Assembly (NCBI RefSeq): GCF_023016065.1 | Contig: NZ_JALKAQ010000011.1 | Span: forward strand, 1 to 64,000 | Origin: Marinobacter sp. S0848L | GTDB lineage: Bacteria > Pseudomonadota > Gammaproteobacteria > Pseudomonadales > Oleiphilaceae | DNA: 64,000 bases | Direction: 5' to 3' | In this document: piece by piece, positions 26,660 through 34,948 of the stretch | Layout: each line of letters opens with the position of its first letter | How positions within the stretch are numbered: the stretch's first letter is position 1 | Position numbers and translations under genes: made by a program | Notes under the pieces: model-generated | Seen by the model: only the letters and a program-made list of their open reading frames with translations | Database searches by the model: none | What the model was told of the DNA's origin: nothing

Positions 26660-26760
26660 CGCCAGGCAAATCCAGGGTGCGTTCCGGCACTCGTCAGTGC
26701 ATTTCCACTAATCTTGGCTATCCTTAGTCTGACACACCCGCGGCAGAATAAGGAGCAGCG

Positions 26761-26805
26761 ATGATCGTTAAGCGAAAGCGCAAAGAGGAAGGCGTATGTC
26801 GGTAA
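26761..26805 (+). CDS. Possible 14-residue basic leader peptide before the STAS gene
   Basis: A 15-codon frame (stop included) with a strong AAGGAG ribosome site five bases before its ATG encodes MIVKRKRKEEGVCR. It overlaps the start of the STAS gene by ten bases in another frame, and the STAS ribosome site (GAGGAAGG) lies inside it. Translation of one could affect the other. Coding is only suggested by the ribosome site. Confidence 0.3.
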   Translation: MIVKRKRKEEGVCR

Positions 26806-27101
26806 GTACGCGGCGAAGTGATGACGGTCAGGTGCTGATGATTCAGGTGCATGGCCGGTTTGACTTCAGCACTCATCAGGCGTTTCGGGATGCCTACGAA
26901 CACTCTGATGCGCCAGTGAAAGAATACGTGGTTGATCTGACACACACGACTTATCTTGATAGCTCTGCGCTAGGCATGTTGCTGTTGTTGAGAGATCACG
27001 CTGGCGGAGATGTGGCCAGTGTAGTGATCGAAAACTGCAATGCCGATGTGCGACGCATCCTCTCCATCTCTAACTTCGAGCAGCTGTTCAGCATTCGCTG
27101 A
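26796..27101 (+). CDS. STAS-domain anti-sigma factor antagonist (HsbA-like)
   Basis: A 101-residue single STAS domain with the phosphorylatable serine motif YLDSSALGML (S56/S57). It resembles SpoIIAA and, by context, HsbA of Pseudomonas, which binds the anti-sigma factor FlgM in its free form and, when phosphorylated, a diguanylate cyclase. It is followed by an HsbR-like regulator and an Hpt protein, the same three parts as the HptB-HsbR-HsbA pathway, but here inside the flagellar operon. Function by analogy. Confidence 0.85.
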   Translation: MSVSTRRSDDGQVLMIQVHGRFDFSTHQAFRDAYEHSDAPVKEYVVDLTHTTYLDSSALGMLLLLRDHAGGDVASVVIENCNADVRRILSISNFEQLFSIR

Positions 27102-27111
27102 AGCGTGCACC

Positions 27112-28824
27112 GTGAATCTTTTAATCGCGGAAGACAGCCACGGCGATCGGATGATTCTGGCAACTTTGCTCCGTCGTTTGGGGCATCAAGTGTATGAAGC
27201 TTCTGACGGATTGGAAGCCGTCGCAATGTTCGTGAAGCTCGAGCCGGACATCGTATTGATGGATGCGTTGATGCCAACCATGAGCGGCATGGACGCAGCA
27301 CGACGAATCAAGGCACTGGCGGGTACACGCTTTGTTCCCGTGATTTTCATCACCTCATTGGCCAGCGAGCGCGAACAGGCACGTTGCCTGGAAGCCGGAG
27401 GCGATGATTTTTTGCTCAAACCCTACAGTCGCGTGATCCTCGAAGCCAAGATCAGCGCCTACAGCCGCATGCTCAACCTGCATCGCTCGGTGATGCAGCA
27501 GCGTGATCAAATCCGGACGCAAAATGAGCAGATGCTTTCAGAGCAGCGCCTCGCAAGGCGGGTTTTCGACAACGTTGCGCATACGGGTTGTCTGGATGCG
27601 TCGAATATTCGATATCACGCCTCACCGCTTTCCATTTTTAACGGCGATGTTTTGTTTGCTGCTGAGCGCCCCGGCGGCGGGACGCTGATTTTCATGGGGG
27701 ATTTCACTGGACACGGTCTACCCGCCGCCATCGGTGCCATGCCTGTTGCCGAGGTGTTTTATGGCATGGCCGCAAAAGGGTTTGGGGCGGCTGACCTGCT
27801 CACAGAGATAAACCAGAAACTGCGCAACATTCTGCCCGTCGGGATGTTTTGTTGTGGTGCTTTGTTCGAGGCAGACGGCAAGCAGGGATCAATCCGTGTC
27901 TGGAACGGTGGGTTGCCTGACGGTTGGCTGGTTCGCGCCAACGGCGAACGGGTCGCCATACCATCAATGCACTTACCCTTAGGTGTTCAGCCGCCGGAAC
28001 GATTCGACGTGACCATGGAGCTATTCCCGGCAGCCACCGGGGATTACGTGGTTTTGATGACCGACGGCTTTCCCGAATCTTGTGACGCTCAGGGAGAGCG
28101 TTTCGGCGAAGACTCGGTACGTCAGGTACTTGAGGGGCTTGATGCGGGTGATCACCCGTTTGACGCTTTGATGGCCCGATTGCAAGCGTTCACCGGGCAT
28201 CCGGATCCTGCCGACGATATGACGTTGTGTTGTTTGGAGGTTGGCATCGGGGGGGGCGTTACCGATGTGGCGGAATCCACCCCCGAATCGGCACTGTCTG
28301 GTTCGGGAAGCTGGCATTGCGTTTACGAAGTTCGCGACCGGGCGCTGGCAGATTTCAACCCGTTGCCCCTGCTTTTGCACATCTGTATGGAGGTGCCTGG
28401 CTTGCGCCGGAAAAGTGGTGATGTGTACACGATTTTGTCGGAGTTATACAGCAACGCGTTAGAGCACGGGGTTTTGAAACTCTCCTCAGAATGGAAAAAA
28501 ACCGCAGAAGGTTTTAGCCTTTACTATGAGGAGCGAATGCGGCGCCTGTCAGACACACAGGGGCACTATGTCCGGTTTACATTGGATCATGAGCCTCGGG
28601 TAGAGGCGGGCAGACTTAGAATCCGCTGTGAAGACAGTGGTCAGGGGTTTGAGCGACAAGAGAATACCATGGGCGCCCGTGCGGCTTCCGTTCACGAATA
28701 TGCCGGGCGAGGAATGGGGATCTTGAAGCGTTTGGCCAAAGAAGTCAGCATCTGCGGTTCGGGTAACTGTATTGAAATCGTCTATGATTGGGAATTCCCG
28801 GCGCAAGGCGCTACAAGCCAGTGA
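27112..28824 (+). CDS. Response regulator with PP2C phosphatase and HATPase domains (HsbR-like)
   Basis: About 570 residues from the GTG at 27112. A receiver domain (1-120) has phospho-acceptor D51 (IVLMDALMP) and K105 region LLKPYS. A short coiled coil (about 125-150) follows. A SpoIIE-type PP2C phosphatase comes next (about 165-385; GDFTGHG and PADDMT are metal motifs). A C-terminal anti-sigma-like HATPase has the N box ELYSNALEHG and G box GRGMGILKRL. This allows both dephosphorylation and phosphorylation of the STAS partner just upstream. The frame is open further upstream into the STAS gene, but the first receiver strand fixes the start. Confidence 0.9.
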   Translation: MNLLIAEDSHGDRMILATLLRRLGHQVYEASDGLEAVAMFVKLEPDIVLMDALMPTMSGMDAARRIKALAGTRFVPVIFITSLASEREQARCLEAGGDDFLLKPYSRVILEAKISAYSRMLNLHRSVMQQRDQIRTQNEQMLSEQRLARRVFDNVAHTGCLDASNIRYHASPLSIFNGDVLFAAERPGGGTLIFMGDFTGHGLPAAIGAMPVAEVFYGMAAKGFGAADLLTEINQKLRNILPVGMFCCGALFEADGKQGSIRVWNGGLPDGWLVRANGERVAIPSMHLPLGVQPPERFDVTMELFPAATGDYVVLMTDGFPESCDAQGERFGEDSVRQVLEGLDAGDHPFDALMARLQAFTGHPDPADDMTLCCLEVGIGGGVTDVAESTPESALSGSGSWHCVYEVRDRALADFNPLPLLLHICMEVPGLRRKSGDVYTILSELYSNALEHGVLKLSSEWKKTAEGFSLYYEERMRRLSDTQGHYVRFTLDHEPRVEAGRLRIRCEDSGQGFERQENTMGARAASVHEYAGRGMGILKRLAKEVSICGSGNCIEIVYDWEFPAQGATSQ

Positions 28825-28858
28825 CGACAGATGCTGAACGCAACCGCGAGGATACGCA

Positions 28859-29203
28859 ATGAACGACATACCCCGTTTGGATGAAGAGGCCTTGGCGGAG
28901 CTGCAAGATGTGATGGAAGATGAGTTTGGCGTGCTCATCGAAACTTATCTGGCGGATTCACGCACCCGGATTTCCGGGTTGAAAGAAGCCGCTGATACCG
29001 GCGATGCGGAACGTCTCAGAAAAGCGGCCCATAGCCTGAAGGGCAGCTGCATCAACATTGGCGTGCCGAAACTGGGCAACCTGTGTTTTGAGTTAGAAGT
29101 GCTGGGCAGTGAAGGGCGCCTCGAAGGGGCTGAGCGTTTACTGACCGCAGTCGAACAGGAATTTGAAGAAGTCGCGCGGGAGCTGGAAAACTTTAATCAG
29201 TAA
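28859..29203 (+). CDS. Histidine phosphotransfer (Hpt) protein, HptB-like
   Basis: A 114-residue four-helix bundle with phospho-histidine H58 in AAHSLKGSCINIG. It would pass phosphate from hybrid kinases to the receiver of the HsbR-like protein encoded 35 bp upstream. It closes the signalling block; a terminator and a new sigma54 promoter follow. Confidence 0.9.
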   Translation: MNDIPRLDEEALAELQDVMEDEFGVLIETYLADSRTRISGLKEAADTGDAERLRKAAHSLKGSCINIGVPKLGNLCFELEVLGSEGRLEGAERLLTAVEQEFEEVARELENFNQ

Positions 29204-29223
29204 ACCCGGATGAGGCCGGGTTT
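29202..29223 (+). terminator. Hairpin after the Hpt gene
   Basis: AAACCCGG and CCGGGTTT pair over a six-base loop and overlap the stop codon of the Hpt gene. The T-tract is short. The sigma54 promoter for fliK begins in the same bases. Confidence 0.6.
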
Positions 29224-29238
29224 GGCATCGCTTTTGCT
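29223..29238 (+). promoter_or_regulatory. Sigma54 promoter for fliK
   Basis: TGGCATCGCTTTTGCT has GG and GC ten bases apart, 61 bp before fliK. Confidence 0.8.
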
Positions 29239-29298
29239 TCGTTACAGGTTGGGCCCCATCGGGGGTGCTCCTGAGACATAAAGCGGCAAGAGGTTGCC

Positions 29299-30465
29299 AT
29301 GCAGCAGACAATTCTTTCCCAAATGCCATCTTCCGGCACCCAGCAAGACGCTGTTGCGTCGAAGGCTGTTGCTAACGGACGGCGTTCAGAAAAAGGCGAG
29401 AGCGCTTTTGAGCAGGTGTCGCGAGCCGAACAGGATCGCCTTGAAAAGCGTCGTCTGGAGCAAAAGCGCGCCGATCGTAAAGAAGCATCTGATACTGCGC
29501 AAGACAGTGCCCGCGCTCAAGATGCCCCTCCCAACGACCGAACGGCCAGCAATAAAGCTTCCGTTGAAGCCGGCAAATCTGCCAAGAGCGATGATGCGGA
29601 GGCCGGTTCGCAATCGGTAGATGAAACGGCCGGCTCCGGATCAATCGGAGAGTCTCAGGATCAGGCCCACTCTCAAGCCCCTCTTACCTTCGCCAGTCTG
29701 CAGTCTTTGATGCCCGCCAATGGGAGTCCCGCAACCGCTGAGGGTGCTCTCGGTGTCGCAATGATGAACGGCGGCCTGCCCGGAAAACCACTCGGGGCCA
29801 ACGGGCTGAATAGCCAAAGTGCAGGCACGGGTGGATTCATCTCTAGCAGTCAATTTTCGGATTTACTGGCAGCTAATGTAACCGCCGACACGGCCCGGCC
29901 CGTTGATCCCGCCAATCTACTCTCGTCGCCCCGCTTTCAGGGTGCCCTGGATAGCGCTGCACAACAAGCCATGCAAGGCAAGCTGGCAGGCGACGCAAAC
30001 CTACCGTTGCGGGGCTATTCCACCACAGTCGATGTGCCGGTTGGGCAGGCTGAATGGGGGGATAAGGTAATGGGTAAGCTAAGCTGGCTTACCGCTAAAA
30101 ATCTGCAGGTTGCTGAAATTCATCTCACGCCGCCCGACATGGGGCCTATGGAGGTGAAGGTAAGGGTTCAGAACGATCAGGCAGCGGTGACGGTGCACGC
30201 AGCAAACCCGGTGGTGCGTGAGCAGTTGGAGCTTCATTCCAACCGATTACGGGATATGCTGGCCGAGCAGGGTGTTGCGCTGAGTGAATTCGATGTCTCT
30301 GATCAGCCGGGTGGTCAAACCGATGCCCAAGGCGATGGCTCCGAGCAGGGCGGTGGGTCCCGACAGGGGGCTGGAGGGTTGAATGCGGTAGAGCTTGAGG
30401 GGCAAGAAGTTACATCAGGTCACCTCGATCTGGCCTGGAAAGGCGAGGTTGATATCTTTGCGTGA
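29299..30465 (+). CDS. fliK: Flagellar hook-length control protein FliK
   Basis: A 388-residue secreted ruler protein. The N-terminal two thirds are disordered and rich in alanine, serine and charged residues. The C-terminal Flg_hook domain (about 235-330) contains LQVAEIHLTPPDMGPMEVKV in pieces LQVAEIHLTP and GPMEVKVRVQ, which contact FlhB to switch export specificity. The last 50 residues are glycine- and glutamine-rich. A second FliK-like gene lies at 52.9-54.3 kb. It has its own sigma54 promoter. Confidence 0.9.
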   Translation: MQQTILSQMPSSGTQQDAVASKAVANGRRSEKGESAFEQVSRAEQDRLEKRRLEQKRADRKEASDTAQDSARAQDAPPNDRTASNKASVEAGKSAKSDDAEAGSQSVDETAGSGSIGESQDQAHSQAPLTFASLQSLMPANGSPATAEGALGVAMMNGGLPGKPLGANGLNSQSAGTGGFISSSQFSDLLAANVTADTARPVDPANLLSSPRFQGALDSAAQQAMQGKLAGDANLPLRGYSTTVDVPVGQAEWGDKVMGKLSWLTAKNLQVAEIHLTPPDMGPMEVKVRVQNDQAAVTVHAANPVVREQLELHSNRLRDMLAEQGVALSEFDVSDQPGGQTDAQGDGSEQGGGSRQGAGGLNAVELEGQEVTSGHLDLAWKGEVDIFA

Positions 30466-30470
30466 TGTTC

Positions 30471-30510
30471 CCGCGCCGAAGGCTTGGCGCGGTGCCTTCA
30501 AAACGTTTTT
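30471..30510 (+). terminator. Possible terminator after fliK
   Basis: CCGCGCC-GAAGGCTT-GGCGCGG forms a 7-bp GC stem; the T-run (GTTTTT) comes 13 bases later, so efficiency is uncertain. Confidence 0.4.
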
Positions 30511-30566
30511 GCCCATCGTCGTCCACGGCGCTAAACTGCTGGTTTAAATAGCAAGGATGGCGTGTT

Positions 30567-30582
30567 TGGCCCGTCCCTTGCT
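30567..30582 (+). promoter_or_regulatory. Sigma54 promoter for the fliL operon
   Basis: TGGCCCGTCCCTTGCT, GG and GC ten bases apart, 62 bp before fliL. Confidence 0.85.
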
Positions 30583-30643
30583 TTAACCCTGAAAGCGCAC
30601 CCTGAACACCTCAGGGTGACGAAAATCTGACAAAGCGGACATC

Positions 30644-31144
30644 ATGGCAGAAAACACTACTGCACAAGAGCCCGAGAAAAAAGGCAAGCTGAAAATCATC
30701 ATCACGGTGGTGGTGATCACGCTACTGGCAATCGGTTTGTCCGTCGCCGGCACTCTTTGGTTTCTGAAAGGCGATGCCGCCAGCACGGCCGAGGAAAGCT
30801 CGACGGAGCCAGCCGAGCCAGAGTTTCAGGCCAGTGTTTACAGCGACATCCAGAAACCCCTGAGAACCACAGTGCAAGCGCAAGGTCGACAGCGCTATGC
30901 GCAGATTTATTTGTCGTTCGAAGCAAAAGACCCCGCGGCACTGGAGGGGGCTAAAAAGCACATGCCGTTGATTCTGAATCAGTTGAACATGTTGCTGGGA
31001 AGTACGCAATTCTCGGATTTGCAGGCGCCGGAAGGTCGGGTTGCTCTGTCTGAAAAAATGCTGGAAGCGGTCAACAAAATGCTGGAGCAAGAGGGAGAGC
31101 CTGCTATTGCTCGGGTGTTGTTCCGGAACTTTGTTGTGCAGTAG
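30644..31144 (+). CDS. fliL: Flagellar basal-body-associated protein FliL
   Basis: A 166-residue inner-membrane protein with one N-terminal helix (about 18-40) and a periplasmic stomatin-like domain that rings the stator. The conserved end VLFRNFVVQ is typical. It opens the fliL-M-N-O-P-Q-R-flhB run under its sigma54 promoter. Confidence 0.93.
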   Translation: MAENTTAQEPEKKGKLKIIITVVVITLLAIGLSVAGTLWFLKGDAASTAEESSTEPAEPEFQASVYSDIQKPLRTTVQAQGRQRYAQIYLSFEAKDPAALEGAKKHMPLILNQLNMLLGSTQFSDLQAPEGRVALSEKMLEAVNKMLEQEGEPAIARVLFRNFVVQ

Positions 31145-31168
31145 GCCACAGTCAGGGCAGGACCAGAT

Positions 31169-32167
31169 ATGCAGGATTTATTATCACAGGAAGAAATCGA
31201 TGCGCTTCTCCACGGTGTGGATGATGGCGATATCGATACCTATGATGAAAGCGACGACACTGGCGTAAAGAATTACGATCTTGCCAGCCAGGACCGCATC
31301 GTCCGTGGCCGCATGCCAACGCTCGAAATGATCAACGAGCGCTTCGCCCGATATACCCGTATCAGTTTGTTCAATTTGTTGCGCCGTAATGCGGATGTAT
31401 CGACGGGCGGCGTGCAGATCATGAAGTTCGGTGAGTACGTCCATACCCTTTACGTGCCAACCAGCCTCAACCTCTGCAAGGTCCGTCCACTTCGTGGCAC
31501 GTCACTGTTTGTGCTGGATGCCAAGCTGGTGTTCAAACTGGTTGATAACTTTTTTGGAGGCGAGGGGCGTCACGCAAAAATTGAAGGCCGCGAATTCACG
31601 CCGACTGAAAACCGGATTGTGCAGATGGTGTTGAATCAGGTTTTTGCGGATATGAAGGAAGCCTGGCAGGCGGTTCTGAATATCGATTTCGACTATCTGA
31701 GCTCGGAAGTAAACCCGTCGATGGCTAATATCGTTAGCCCGAGCGAAGTGGTGGTGGTCAGCACCTTCCACATTGAATTGGATGGCGGCGGCGGCGAGCT
31801 TCATCTGGCAATGCCTTACGCCATGATTGAACCTATTCGTGATGTTCTCGATGCGGGTGTTCAAAGCGACATTGATGATGTGGATGAGCGCTGGGTTAGC
31901 GCCTTGCAGGAAGACATCAAAGACATCAGCGTGCCGATCAATACTACGGTTTGTCAGCGCAGAATTTCACTGCGGGATCTTGCTAAATTGAAAGCGGGGG
32001 ATGTTATTCCCGTCGAGCTTGCGGATCATCTCACGGTAACGGCTAACGGCGTTCCCGTTTACAAGGCGACGATGGGAACGCGTGACGGCAAGTTGGCGCT
32101 ACGAATTCATGAAAGGGCGAAGTTGCCCAAGGTGAAGAAACAACTGAAGGTGGGACGCAATGGCTGA
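31169..32167 (+). CDS. fliM: Flagellar motor switch protein FliM
   Basis: A 332-residue C-ring protein. The N-terminal peptide LLSQEEIDALLHGV (residues 4-17) is the conserved CheY-P docking site. A CheC-like middle domain (about 45-230) and a SpoA C-terminal domain (about 255-325) follow. CheY binding here changes rotation. It overlaps fliN by 8 bases. Confidence 0.97.
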   Translation: MQDLLSQEEIDALLHGVDDGDIDTYDESDDTGVKNYDLASQDRIVRGRMPTLEMINERFARYTRISLFNLLRRNADVSTGGVQIMKFGEYVHTLYVPTSLNLCKVRPLRGTSLFVLDAKLVFKLVDNFFGGEGRHAKIEGREFTPTENRIVQMVLNQVFADMKEAWQAVLNIDFDYLSSEVNPSMANIVSPSEVVVVSTFHIELDGGGGELHLAMPYAMIEPIRDVLDAGVQSDIDDVDERWVSALQEDIKDISVPINTTVCQRRISLRDLAKLKAGDVIPVELADHLTVTANGVPVYKATMGTRDGKLALRIHERAKLPKVKKQLKVGRNG

Positions 32168-32666
32168 CGACGACAAAAAAGACGATAACGAGCTCACGGA
32201 AGACGAAAAGCTGGCCGCCGAGTGGGAAGCAGCTATGGGTGAATCCGGTGATGCGGGCACCGAGGAGTCTACGGAAGATGCCTGGGCGGAGGCGATGGCC
32301 GAAGCCGAGGGAAGTAAGGCTGAGGGAGCCGCGGAGCAGCAGGTCCGTACCGCGCCCATGGAAGAATTTTCGGAAGACAGCAGTTCGGCAGGAGGCGCGG
32401 GCGCGCCGGATATGGACGTTATTCTGGATATCCCGGTAACCATCTCAATGGAGGTGGGTAATACCCAGATTCCGATTCGCAACCTGTTGCAGTTGAATCA
32501 AGGTTCGGTCATCGAGCTGGACCGGTTGGCCGGTGAGCCGTTGGACGTGCTGGTAAATGGCACGCTGATCGCCCACGGCGAAGTGGTCATGGTCAATGAA
32601 AAGTTCGGTATCCGGCTAACAGATGTTATCAGCCCGGGCGAGCGCATCAAACGGTTGCAGAAATAA
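32160..32666 (+). CDS. fliN: Flagellar motor switch protein FliN
   Basis: A 168-residue protein. An unusually long acidic and alanine-rich N-terminal extension (about 1-85) precedes the SpoA domain (about 90-165, with LDIPVTISMEVGNTQIPIRN in pieces LDIPVTISME and TQIPIRNLLQ). Enterobacterial FliN is shorter, but acidic extensions are common in Pseudomonas-type proteins. It forms the base of the C-ring and binds FliH. Confidence 0.95.
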   Translation: MADDDKKDDNELTEDEKLAAEWEAAMGESGDAGTEESTEDAWAEAMAEAEGSKAEGAAEQQVRTAPMEEFSEDSSSAGGAGAPDMDVILDIPVTISMEVGNTQIPIRNLLQLNQGSVIELDRLAGEPLDVLVNGTLIAHGEVVMVNEKFGIRLTDVISPGERIKRLQK

Positions 32667-32667
32667 C

Positions 32668-33114
32668 GTGTTTTATTGGTTACGTTGGCTGCTACCGGCC
32701 CTGTTGAGCACGCCCGCGATTGCTGAACAGACCGCGGAGCCTGCTCAGGACGTTGTGCGCAACACGCCAGACACGGTCGGCATGATTGTCAGTCTCGGGC
32801 TCGGGTTGGTGGCCGTTATTGCGGTTATATACGGATGTGCCTGGTTGATTCGTCGCATGACCGGTATGGCGGGCATGAACAACAATGCAATTCGTGTGGT
32901 TTCTGTTCTCGCCATTGGCACTCGCGAGCGCATCGCTTTGGTTGAGGTGGGTGGCCAACAAATCTTGCTGGGCATCACCCCGGGCAGCATTCGAACGCTG
33001 CAGGTGTTTGACGAGCCCGTTGTCGACGCCAGTAATACAGGGACCAGTGACTTCGCCCGCAAGTTGCAGGGGTTGATAGGGAAATCCTGGACAGCCCCGG
33101 AGCCTAAAGAGTAA
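32668..33114 (+). CDS. fliO: Flagellar biosynthesis protein FliO
   Basis: A 148-residue membrane protein, start taken as the GTG one base after the fliN stop. It has a signal-like N-terminus ([15 protein letters not shown]), one transmembrane helix (about 38-60) and a cytoplasmic domain with [19 protein letters not shown]. It helps assemble the FliP ring of the export gate. Confidence 0.88.
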   Translation: MFYWLRWLLPALLSTPAIAEQTAEPAQDVVRNTPDTVGMIVSLGLGLVAVIAVIYGCAWLIRRMTGMAGMNNNAIRVVSVLAIGTRERIALVEVGGQQILLGITPGSIRTLQVFDEPVVDASNTGTSDFARKLQGLIGKSWTAPEPKE

Positions 33115-33118
33115 CGCT

Positions 33119-33880
33119 ATGGTGAATGCCGCGATCCGATCGTATCTGCCTTTACTGGCCCTTCTGGCTGGCTTGTTGTTGCCCGCTGTCGCCTCGGCGG
33201 ATTTGCCGGGCATTCCGGCCTTTTCTGTGCAACCGGGCGAAGACGGCACAGAAGAATATTCAGTAACTCTGCAAATACTGGCGCTGATGACAGCGCTGAC
33301 CTTCCTGCCCGCGATGTTGATGATGATGACATCGTTCACACGTATCATCGTGGTGTTCGCAATCCTGAGGCAGGCACTGGGGCTGCAGGCCACGCCCTCG
33401 AACCAAATTCTGTTAGGGCTGGCACTCTTTCTCAGCATTTTTATCATGAAGCCGGTTTTGGAAGAAGCCAATCGGGTTGGCCTGCAACCCTATCTTCAGG
33501 AGGAAGTCACGTCACTGGAAGCCGTGGAACTGGCCAGCGAGCCGTTCCGGAAGTTCATGCTGGAGCAGACGCGGGAATCGGATTTGGCGTTGTTTATGCG
33601 GCTGGCGGAGGTGGAGTACGAAACTCCGGAAGACGTGTCGTTTTGGGTGTTGATGCCGGCTTTCGTAACCAGCGAGCTGAAAACGGCCTTTCAGATCGGC
33701 TTTATTCTGTTTATACCCTTTTTGATACTCGATATGGTGGTTGCCAGTGTTTTGATGGCGATGGGTATGATGATGTTGTCGCCGATCATAATTTCGTTGC
33801 CGTTCAAGATCATGCTCTTCGTGCTGGTTGATGGCTGGGCGCTGATTATGGGTACCCTGGCCGCCAGTTACGGCATATAG
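33119..33880 (+). CDS. fliP: Flagellar export gate protein FliP
   Basis: A 253-residue export-gate protein with a cleavable signal peptide (about 1-27, ending AVASA) and four membrane helices. Landmarks are [20 protein letters not shown] in pieces [10 protein letters not shown] and LRQALG, and the C-terminal [13 protein letters not shown]. It forms the pore with FliQ and FliR. Confidence 0.96.
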   Translation: MVNAAIRSYLPLLALLAGLLLPAVASADLPGIPAFSVQPGEDGTEEYSVTLQILALMTALTFLPAMLMMMTSFTRIIVVFAILRQALGLQATPSNQILLGLALFLSIFIMKPVLEEANRVGLQPYLQEEVTSLEAVELASEPFRKFMLEQTRESDLALFMRLAEVEYETPEDVSFWVLMPAFVTSELKTAFQIGFILFIPFLILDMVVASVLMAMGMMMLSPIIISLPFKIMLFVLVDGWALIMGTLAASYGI

Positions 33881-33890
33881 GAGGCACGAC

Positions 33891-34160
33891 ATGACGCCTG
33901 AAACCGCGATTGATATTGTCCGTGAAGCACTCTGGATGATTGTTCTGTTCGCAGGCGTCATCATTGGCCCCGGCCTGGTGATCGGTTTGGTGGTCAGTAC
34001 CTTTCAGGCCGCAACCCAAATCAACGAGCAAACGCTGAGTTTCCTGCCACGGTTGCTGGTTACCCTGATCGTGATCATTGCAGCCGGGCCATGGATGCTT
34101 ACCACCTTGCTGGACCACGCCCGCGGGCTTATTTCCAGTATTCCTTACCTGATCGGCTAG
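33891..34160 (+). CDS. fliQ: Flagellar export gate protein FliQ
   Basis: An 89-residue protein with two membrane helices and the conserved FQAATQINEQTLSFLP region (quoted as FQAATQINE). Normal length. AGGAGG-like site ahead of the ATG. Confidence 0.95.
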   Translation: MTPETAIDIVREALWMIVLFAGVIIGPGLVIGLVVSTFQAATQINEQTLSFLPRLLVTLIVIIAAGPWMLTTLLDHARGLISSIPYLIG

Positions 34161-34163
34161 CGG

Positions 34164-34946
34164 ATGTTTCCTGCGGAGTTCAGTGCAGACCTGCTGGGTC
34201 AGTGGGTAGGGCAGCACCTTTGGCCGCTGTTCCGCCTTGCCAGCTTCCTGATGGTTATTCCTATCTTTGGTACCCAATTGGTGCCAGCGCGAGTGCGTCT
34301 TGGGCTGGCGCTGCTGATGACCATTCTGATTGTTCCTATGATTCCTGAAGTGCCCAAGGTCGAAGCCCTGAGTGCCGATGCGGTCGTGATCACGCTTCAA
34401 CAGATTCTGATTGGTGTCGGATTGGGGTTTGCGCTGACCGCTCTGTGGCAGTTATTCGTGATTGCCGGCCAGATGATCGCTATGCAAATGGGTTTGGGCT
34501 TCGCCTCGATGGTAGACCCCGCCAACGGCGTGAATGTGCCAGTACTGGCGCAGATCTATACCATTACCATTACTCTTTTGTTTTTGTTGATGAACGGCCA
34601 TTTGGTGGCGTTCGAGATCTTTATCGAAAGCTTCCATACCATGCCGATTGGCCTGGATGGCCTGGGCCAAAGTGGGGTATGGGAATTGGCGCACCGGATC
34701 AGCTGGATGTTTGCGTCGGCTATGTTGTTGGCGCTGCCAGCGGTAACGGCGGTGCTGATCGTGAATATATCTTTCGGTGTGATGACGCGTGCCGCCCCCC
34801 AGATGAACATTTTTGCGTTGGGTTTCCCGATTGGTCTGATTTTCGGTTTGTTCGCCATTTGGGTGTTGCACGGGAATTTTCTGCCACACTTTGATCAGTA
34901 CACCCGTGAGACGTTCGACTTTATGCGTCAGTTGCAGGGGCGTTAA
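34164..34946 (+). CDS. fliR: Flagellar export gate protein FliR
   Basis: A 260-residue protein with about six helices. It contains the GLGFASMVDPANGVNVPVLAQ region (landmark FASMVDP) shared by FliR/SpaR/YscT. It completes the FliP5Q4R1 gate and contacts FlhB. Three bases separate it from fliQ and two from flhB. Confidence 0.95.
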   Translation: MFPAEFSADLLGQWVGQHLWPLFRLASFLMVIPIFGTQLVPARVRLGLALLMTILIVPMIPEVPKVEALSADAVVITLQQILIGVGLGFALTALWQLFVIAGQMIAMQMGLGFASMVDPANGVNVPVLAQIYTITITLLFLLMNGHLVAFEIFIESFHTMPIGLDGLGQSGVWELAHRISWMFASAMLLALPAVTAVLIVNISFGVMTRAAPQMNIFALGFPIGLIFGLFAIWVLHGNFLPHFDQYTRETFDFMRQLQGR

Positions 34947-34948
34947 AC

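Noticed and set aside
32692..33471. 259-codon minus-strand frame over fliO and fliP
   Set aside because: Antisense to two conserved export genes; composition reads as reverse translation of hydrophobic helices.
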